46,937 nucleotides of DNA from Actinobacteria bacterium UBA3120 (GTDB lineage Bacteria > Actinomycetota > Actinomycetes > S36-B12). The DNA lies in NCBI GenBank assembly GCA_002365735.1, contig DEZY01000026.1:2769-49705 (forward strand), in the 5' to 3' direction. Under the pieces are notes generated by a model. That model was not told where the DNA came from and searched no databases. It saw only the letters and a list, made by a program, of their open reading frames with translations. Positions 42,103 through 46,937 of the stretch are shown here, piece by piece; position 1 is the first letter of the stretch; each line of letters starts with the position of its first letter. The translations under genes were made by a program, and so were the position numbers.

Positions 42103-43019
42103 TGCCAACATTCGCCGCGATTGATTGCGGCACCAACGCAATCCGCCTATTGATTGCAGCGGTTGATAGCAACAAGGTTTCGGATCGCCTTCGAGAAATG
42201 CGCACTGTCAGATTGGGTGAAGGAGTCGACGCCACAGGGGAGTTCAGCAATATGGCCCTTGAGCGCACTTTCGCGGCCTGCCGTGAGTATGCAGAGTTGT
42301 TAATGCAATACGAGATCAAGGAACTGCGATTCGTCGCAACTTCAGCATCACGCGACGTCTCAAATCGTGATGTTTTCATTACCGGGGTGAAAGAAATTTT
42401 GGGAGTTGAACCAGAAGTAATCAGCGGGGATCAGGAGGCTGAGCTTTCTTACCGGGGTGCATTGTCGGGGCTAGATGTGAAGGGATCGGTACTTGTGGCT
42501 GACATTGGCGGTGGTTCAACTGAATTCGTAACCACGTTGGCTGATCGCTCCTTAGTGTCAGAGAGTGTGAACATCGGATGCGTTCGAATGACCGAGCGGT
42601 ACTTGCAATCTGATCCGCCGACCCAGCAGGAAGTTGAGGCGGCTACCAGGGACATCAGGAATCAAATCGAACTAATCGCAAGAACGGTCCCGATTAGGAC
42701 TGAAACAACTTTCATTGGCCTTGCCGGTTCGGTGACAACGGTTGCGGCAATGGCACTGGGACTGCACGAATATGATGCCGACCTGATTCATGGCTCCGCG
42801 CTAAGTATGGAAGAAGTCGATGCGGTCACGAACGAATTGCTGCACATGACCCGCGCACAACGTGCAGAACTTGGATTTATGCACCCCGGCCGAGTGGATG
42901 TGATCGGTGGTGGAGCGTTAGTACTGAGGGAATCGATGAGGTTACTTGGCTTTACGCAGGTGGTGGTCAGCGAAAAGGATTTGCTCGACGGGGTCGTTAT
43001 AGCGCTGAAAAACACTTAG
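42090..43019 (+). CDS. ppx: Ppx/GppA exopolyphosphatase-family protein
   Basis: A 309-residue ASKHA-fold phosphatase that degrades polyphosphate or pppGpp. The N-terminal AAIDCGTNAIRLLIA is the phosphate-1 loop. SASRDVSNRDVFITGVKEI, SGDQEAELSYRGAL and VLVADIGGGSTEFV (phosphate-2) follow. GLAGSVTTVAAMALGL and HPGRVDVIGGGALVLRESM complete the signature. It is the short, two-domain form common in actinobacteria. ATG 42090 is preferred; a GTG at 42072 would overlap more of DUF501. Confidence 0.92.
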   Translation: MPELVPTFAAIDCGTNAIRLLIAAVDSNKVSDRLREMRTVRLGEGVDATGEFSNMALERTFAACREYAELLMQYEIKELRFVATSASRDVSNRDVFITGVKEILGVEPEVISGDQEAELSYRGALSGLDVKGSVLVADIGGGSTEFVTTLADRSLVSESVNIGCVRMTERYLQSDPPTQQEVEAATRDIRNQIELIARTVPIRTETTFIGLAGSVTTVAAMALGLHEYDADLIHGSALSMEEVDAVTNELLHMTRAQRAELGFMHPGRVDVIGGGALVLRESMRLLGFTQVVVSEKDLLDGVVIALKNT

Positions 43020-43039
43020 TTTTATGTAATGATGCAATT

Positions 43040-43573
43040 ATGCATCTATCTACTAAGAAAATGGTGAAACTCGCGTCGGTAGCCCTTGTGGTGCCGTTTA
43101 TGGTCCCATCCTTCGTGGTTCCATCTATGGCCCAAGCTGTTGACCTGCCGAAACCAAGTAAGTCCGTGTGTGCACAAGACACGGCAAATAAGAATTATGC
43201 CTGCATGCAAGTCAATGCAAAGAAAGTGCCTTCGGGCGATACCGCCACTTTCACCGGCAATCTCAGTACAAAGGCCAAGAAGAGTCTCAAGAGTTGGACC
43301 AAGGGCGACAATATTGTGTGCCTTACTCGATACCCGACTAAGCCAGAGGCCGATGGATGGCCCTCGCAGACTCTTGATGCGGCGTGCACGACCGTTCGTA
43401 AAAATGGTGAGTTCACCATTAACGCAGAATTGGGTCGCAAGGGGAAGTATTACTACGGGCTAGAAATGGGTCCGTGCCGTTCAACGGCGGCAGAGTGTGG
43501 CAATAGCGATCCCGGCCTGATTGGCGTTGGTTCTAACAAAGCGAACAAAGCACTTCGACTCAAAACCACGTGA
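43040..43573 (+). CDS. Secreted protein of unknown function
   Basis: A 177-residue exported protein. Residues 1-33 form a Sec signal peptide (LASVALVVPFMVPSFVVPSM, cleavage probably after AQA). The mature part is basic, has six cysteines and shows a beta-sandwich-like pattern (DTATFTGNLSTKAKKSLKSW and GEFTINAELGRKGKYYYGLE). Disulfides are likely. I recognise no family. An AATGAT hexamer lies six bases before the ATG. It stands 20 bases after ppx and before the LacI-type gene. Confidence 0.75.
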   Translation: MHLSTKKMVKLASVALVVPFMVPSFVVPSMAQAVDLPKPSKSVCAQDTANKNYACMQVNAKKVPSGDTATFTGNLSTKAKKSLKSWTKGDNIVCLTRYPTKPEADGWPSQTLDAACTTVRKNGEFTINAELGRKGKYYYGLEMGPCRSTAAECGNSDPGLIGVGSNKANKALRLKTT

Positions 43574-43593
43574 CATCCGGTTTCTTATGATTG

Positions 43594-43631
43594 CCCCCTT
43601 TAGGGTGGTTACGCTTTCACTCAAAAGGGGG
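43594..43631 (+). promoter_or_regulatory. Inverted repeat masking the lacI-type gene's ribosome binding site
   Basis: CCCCCTTT at 43594-43601 is the exact reverse complement of AAAGGGGG at 43624-43631, separated by 22 bases. The second arm is the ribosome binding site of the GTG at 43637. If the transcript begins upstream, the hairpin would hide it. A TATGAT at 43586-43591 is a plausible -10, but its start point would fall in the first arm, so the effect is uncertain. Confidence 0.35.
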
Positions 43632-43636
43632 TCATC

Positions 43637-44650
43637 GTGGGGATCACAATCCGAGATGTAGCTGCAGCAGCGGGCGTGTCAACCGCCACAGTTTCCCGAG
43701 CACTGCGCGGATTACCTAATGTCGACCAAGTCACCCGGGAGCGGGTCAAGGATGTTGCCGCGGCTCTGGACTACGTAATTTCGCCCAGTGCATCACGATT
43801 GGCATCGGGGAGAACGGGCTCGATCGCGGTCATCACCCCCTATATATCGCGTTGGTTCTTCTCTGAAATTATTGCCCGTGTTGAATCTGTCATGCAACAA
43901 TCCGGAATGGATCTACTCCTGATGAACGTGGGTGACTATCAAAATGGTCATGCCCGAATCCCACCAACTCCTCGATTGCGTCGGAGAGTTGACGGCATCT
44001 TGATTGTTTCCTTGCCACCGCAAGATCCAGACCTTGAAGCTATTTTGAGCCTTGGCATGCCAACGGCCATGATTGGTGGAATCGCCCCCAATGTGGAATG
44101 TGTCGTGATCGATGACGTATCGGCGGCAAAGAGAGCAACCGAGCACTTGGTCGCTCTCGGTCATACACGAATCGCACTGATGGCGGGCGGCCCAGCGACA
44201 GCACGTTTCACGGCCGAGTCCCAGCGCGAACGTGGTTTCCATTTGGTCATGAAACAAAATTCACTCGTTGAAGATCCGATGTTGGAGGTGTTCGGGCATT
44301 TCACAATAGAAGGTGGTGAAAGCGCAATGGATGCACTTCTCAATCAGCCGAATCCCCCTACTGCAGTTTTTGCAATGTCTGATGAAATGGCATTCGGCGC
44401 CATCCGCTCAATTCGCAAGCATGGGCTTGAACCGGGATGCGATGTATCGATCGTGGGAGTTGATAACCACCCAATGTCTTCATATTTAGGACTGACAACC
44501 GTGTCCCAGCCAGTATCCGAACTCGGGGTAACGGCAGGGGAGCGCCTAATGGGGCAGATTCTCGGGATTGATCCGCTGGGTGAAAACGGCCGAGTGACAG
44601 AACTACCGACCGAATTAATGGTGCGAGAATCAACGGGCACCAAGAGTTGA
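43637..44650 (+). CDS. LacI-family transcriptional regulator
   Basis: A 337-residue regulator. The HTH is TIRDVAAAAGVSTATVSRAL (2-25), followed by the hinge helix SPSASRLASGRTGSIAVIT. The rest is a periplasmic-binding-protein-like sugar-sensing domain (YQNGHARIPPTPRL and MSDEMAFGAIRSIRKHGLEP, VDNHPMSSYLGLTTVSQPV). It overlaps a GH13 alpha-glucosidase by four bases (TTGA), and a sugar ABC ATPase lies opposite, so it probably responds to an alpha-glucoside. Its operator was not identified. Confidence 0.92.
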   Translation: MGITIRDVAAAAGVSTATVSRALRGLPNVDQVTRERVKDVAAALDYVISPSASRLASGRTGSIAVITPYISRWFFSEIIARVESVMQQSGMDLLLMNVGDYQNGHARIPPTPRLRRRVDGILIVSLPPQDPDLEAILSLGMPTAMIGGIAPNVECVVIDDVSAAKRATEHLVALGHTRIALMAGGPATARFTAESQRERGFHLVMKQNSLVEDPMLEVFGHFTIEGGESAMDALLNQPNPPTAVFAMSDEMAFGAIRSIRKHGLEPGCDVSIVGVDNHPMSSYLGLTTVSQPVSELGVTAGERLMGQILGIDPLGENGRVTELPTELMVRESTGTKS

Positions 44651-46293
44651 ATGCGCAATCATTGTTAACGAAATGGTGGTCTGACGCAGCGGTCTATCAG
44701 GTGTATCCGCGATCATTTTTTGATGAAAATGGTGATGCCTTGGGAGATCTTGCCGGGGTGCAATCAAAGTTGTCGTACCTGTTAGAGCTGGGAATCAATG
44801 CAATTTGGCTATCACCGTTTTATCCATCTCCCCAACACGATTCGGGCTACGACGTTGCGGATCAACGTGGTGTCGATCCAATGTATGGAGTAATGACTGA
44901 TGTTGATGAACTGATCGAAAGTGCACATGAGTTGGGTCTTAAAATTATGGTGGATCTGGTTCCCAACCACGTCTCAATTGAACACCCTTGGTTTGCGGCG
45001 GCGCTTGCATCGAGTCCCGGATCGGTGGAGCGGTCAAGGTTCCACTTTGTTGATTCATCAGATGGGCCCCCAAATAATTGGGCGAGTATGTTTGGTGGAC
45101 CAGCGTGGACTCGAATTGCTGAAAAAGATGGATCACCGGGTCAGTGGTACCTACATGTATTTGACTCGAGCCAACCTGACCTGAACTGGACGAATCCGGA
45201 AGTAGCCGCAGACTGGATTTCCACACTTAAGTTCTGGCTTGATGCAGGAGTCGACGGCTTTCGAGTTGATGTTGCACACGGTTTGGCAAAGGACATGACG
45301 TACGCGAATTTACCAGACCCGATTGGGTTGACCCAAGCATTGCGTTTTGATCTCGATGATGGTTCCCCAGAAGCTGCCGCTAGACGCCTACTGATCGAGA
45401 ATTCCGGCTTTTTTGATCGAGATGAACTTCAGGAGATTTACCGCACATGGCGCGAAGTCCTTGATTCCTATCCGGGCGACCGGATGGCGGTGTGTGAAGC
45501 TTGGGTCCCCGCGCACCGTGCCGGACGCTACGTTTCACCAACCTCGCTACATCAAATTTTCGGTTTCGATTTCTTGGTCGTACCCTGGGATTCGGAAATT
45601 ATGCAAGACACCATTTATCGAGCTATCGCGGCGGTGGAGGTTGTTGGGGCGCCACCCACCTGGGCTTTGTCCAATCACGATTCGCCAAGAGTCGTCACCA
45701 GACTCGGCGGTGGGCTAAAAGGCTTGGCTCGTGCGCGCGCCCTTGCAATGGTCGCCCACGCCCTTCCCGGCTGCGTCTACGTCTACCAGGGCGAAGAGTT
45801 GGGTCTCCCCGATGCACCACTCGCCGATTCAGATCGCCAGGACCCCGTTTTTTTTCGAACGAATGGATCCCAAAAAGGACGCGATGGCGCCCGGGTCCCG
45901 CTGCCGTGGAGTGGGAATCAACCTCCGTATGGCTTTACCGAATCGGTGAACCCCACCTGGTTGCCGCAACCCCGTGATTGGGCGCAACTGACGGTGTCCT
46001 CCCAACAGGATCAGCCCAGCAGCACGTTGAGTCTGTATTCCCAGAGCCTGAAACTACGGGCGGGATTCACAGGAGCAGCAAGTTTCATGGAGTCGGGCGA
46101 TTCCGCTGTAATGATTTGTCATCGCGATCAAGGAATTTATTGTGTGATCAATACGGGCAACAATGAATACTTGCTTCCCGAGTTCTTGCAAACGGCGGAA
46201 GTACTCCTTGATAGTGAAAGCGTACGAGCATTAGGTGACAAAACTGACGTATTGCCACCTGATTGCGCAAGATGGTTTCGCGTTACTACTTGA
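44647..46293 (+). CDS. GH13 alpha-glucosidase (oligo-1,6-glucosidase-like)
   Basis: A 548-residue cytoplasmic glycoside hydrolase. The TIM-barrel catalytic residues are Asp208 in [13 protein letters not shown] (nucleophile), Glu284 in MAVCEAWV (acid/base) and Asp345 in [44 protein letters not shown] and [12 protein letters not shown] are typical of oligo-1,6-glucosidase/trehalose- or maltose-acting enzymes. The start is TTG at 44647 inside the lacI stop (TTGA), so the regulator and enzyme are coupled. Its end overlaps the convergent ABC ATPase by eight bases. Confidence 0.9.
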   Translation: MNAQSLLTKWWSDAAVYQVYPRSFFDENGDALGDLAGVQSKLSYLLELGINAIWLSPFYPSPQHDSGYDVADQRGVDPMYGVMTDVDELIESAHELGLKIMVDLVPNHVSIEHPWFAAALASSPGSVERSRFHFVDSSDGPPNNWASMFGGPAWTRIAEKDGSPGQWYLHVFDSSQPDLNWTNPEVAADWISTLKFWLDAGVDGFRVDVAHGLAKDMTYANLPDPIGLTQALRFDLDDGSPEAAARRLLIENSGFFDRDELQEIYRTWREVLDSYPGDRMAVCEAWVPAHRAGRYVSPTSLHQIFGFDFLVVPWDSEIMQDTIYRAIAAVEVVGAPPTWALSNHDSPRVVTRLGGGLKGLARARALAMVAHALPGCVYVYQGEELGLPDAPLADSDRQDPVFFRTNGSQKGRDGARVPLPWSGNQPPYGFTESVNPTWLPQPRDWAQLTVSSQQDQPSSTLSLYSQSLKLRAGFTGAASFMESGDSAVMICHRDQGIYCVINTGNNEYLLPEFLQTAEVLLDSESVRALGDKTDVLPPDCARWFRVTT

Positions 46294-46937
46294 TACGCGC
46301 TTGCGTTCCTGTGGCTGTGAAGACGTAGGTTCGCTGCGGAGCAAGGTGCACCGTGTCACCCACCCGTGGTGAAGTGAATCCGTGGGATCGAGCAACGAGT
46401 TCGTCGACTCCATCGGGGGTCGTCCCGTAAACAAAAGTGTCGGCGCCGAGTTCTTCAACCAATGTAACTTTCATCTCTGGTCCGGAATCAGCAAGGCTGA
46501 GATCTTCTGGTCGCACCCCGACTAGTACGTGGTCACCTTCAGCCTTATCCAGTACATCGCGTTCAATGGGGAGAACCGTGCCACCAAATTCCGCACCACC
46601 ATCAAGAACCTTGGCATGAATGATATTCATGCTTGGCGAGCCAATAAACGTTGCAACGAAAGCATTTGCCGGTTCATCATAAAGTTTACGAGGGGTATCA
46701 ACTTGCTGAAGAACACCGTCTTTGAGTACCGCAACTCGATCCCCCATGGTCATTGCCTCAACCTGGTCATGTGTGACATAAATGGTCGTGGTGTCAAGAC
46801 GCCTCTGCAATGCGGCGATTTGCGTGCGGGTTTGCACGCGCAGTTTCGCATCCAGGTTGGAGAGTGGTTCATCCATAAGAAAGACGTGTGGCTCGCGAAC
46901 AATTGCGCGACCCATGGCAACCCGCTGCCGTTGACCT
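46286..46937 (-). CDS. Sugar ABC transporter ATP-binding protein, MsmK/UgpC type (partial)
   Basis: The gene enters from the right edge, and only about the C-terminal 217 residues are present. It begins within the signature [20 protein letters not shown], continues with Walker [21 protein letters not shown], the switch [20 protein letters not shown], then the C-terminal TOBE/MalK-type domain ([28 protein letters not shown]). Such ATPases energise several oligosaccharide importers. Walker A lies outside the window. It is convergent with the alpha-glucosidase. The matching permeases are not seen here. Confidence 0.93.
   Translation of the reverse strand, partial: GQRQRVAMGRAIVREPHVFLMDEPLSNLDAKLRVQTRTQIAALQRRLDTTTIYVTHDQVEAMTMGDRVAVLKDGVLQQVDTPRKLYDEPANAFVATFIGSPSMNIIHAKVLDGGAEFGGTVLPIERDVLDKAEGDHVLVGVRPEDLSLADSGPEMKVTLVEELGADTFVYGTTPDGVDELVARSHGFTSPRVGDTVHLAPQRTYVFTATGTQARIK

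Overview
The window is about 47 kb from an actinobacterial chromosome of moderate GC (roughly half, judged by eye), most likely a free-living aquatic (freshwater-type) actinomycete. The evidence for this is the conserved housekeeping order rsmI-metG-tatD-rsmA-ispE, tRNA-Gln-glmU-prs-rplY-pth-cysQ-mfd-mazG and eno-ftsB-DUF501-ppx, the O-mannosyltransferase gene divergent from rsmI, many GTG starts, and a heliorhodopsin very close to the type first described from an uncultured lake actinobacterium. No insertion sequence, prophage, CRISPR array or integrase was seen.

Layout. 1-3 kb: the tail of a phosphodiester-glycosidase-like protein, an arsC-ACR3 arsenic operon beside a decayed arsR, a relic stretch, and a cold-shock gene with a structured leader. 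3-6.1 kb: molybdate uptake (a HTH-Mop regulator and modABC). 6.1-9.5 kb: a crotonase, a small superinfection-immunity-like membrane protein, and an ACAD10/11-type acyl-CoA dehydrogenase overlapping its APH-fold kinase partner, a probable 4-hydroxyacyl-CoA catabolic pair. 9.6-11.5 kb: heliorhodopsin downstream of an AI-2E-family exporter, apparently one operon. 11.5-16.3 kb: surface-glycan genes (GT4 glycosyltransferase, NeuB-type synthase, aldo/keto reductase), an M23 peptidase, a LysE exporter and a HAD hydrolase. 16.4-23.2 kb: O-mannosyltransferase and rsmI-metG-tatD-rsmA-ispE. 23.2-25.5 kb: a MarR regulator with a near-perfect palindromic operator, and a desaturase-TetR operon with tandem palindromes. 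25.5-27.1 kb: tRNA-Gln, two small ferredoxin-fold proteins and a decayed non-coding stretch. 27.1-38.8 kb: glmU, prs, rplY, pth, cysQ, mfd, a SurA-like lipoprotein, mazG, a DUF885 metalloprotein and a small lipoprotein. 38.9-43.6 kb: a DUF4349 lipoprotein, eno, ftsB, DUF501, ppx and a secreted protein. 43.6-46.9 kb: a LacI regulator, a GH13 alpha-glucosidase and a sugar ABC ATPase cut by the window edge.

Across the window a recurring promoter layout is visible: a TAnnnT -10 hexamer, exactly six bases, then ATG or GTG. It implies leaderless transcripts for at least ten genes, including the heliorhodopsin operon, glmU, metG and neuB. It also fixes several start codons, for example the O-mannosyltransferase at 17997. 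The most interesting elements are the exporter-heliorhodopsin operon, the split ACAD10/11-like kinase-dehydrogenase pair, the leaderless promoter pattern, and the arsenic operon that has lost its repressor but seems to keep its operator.
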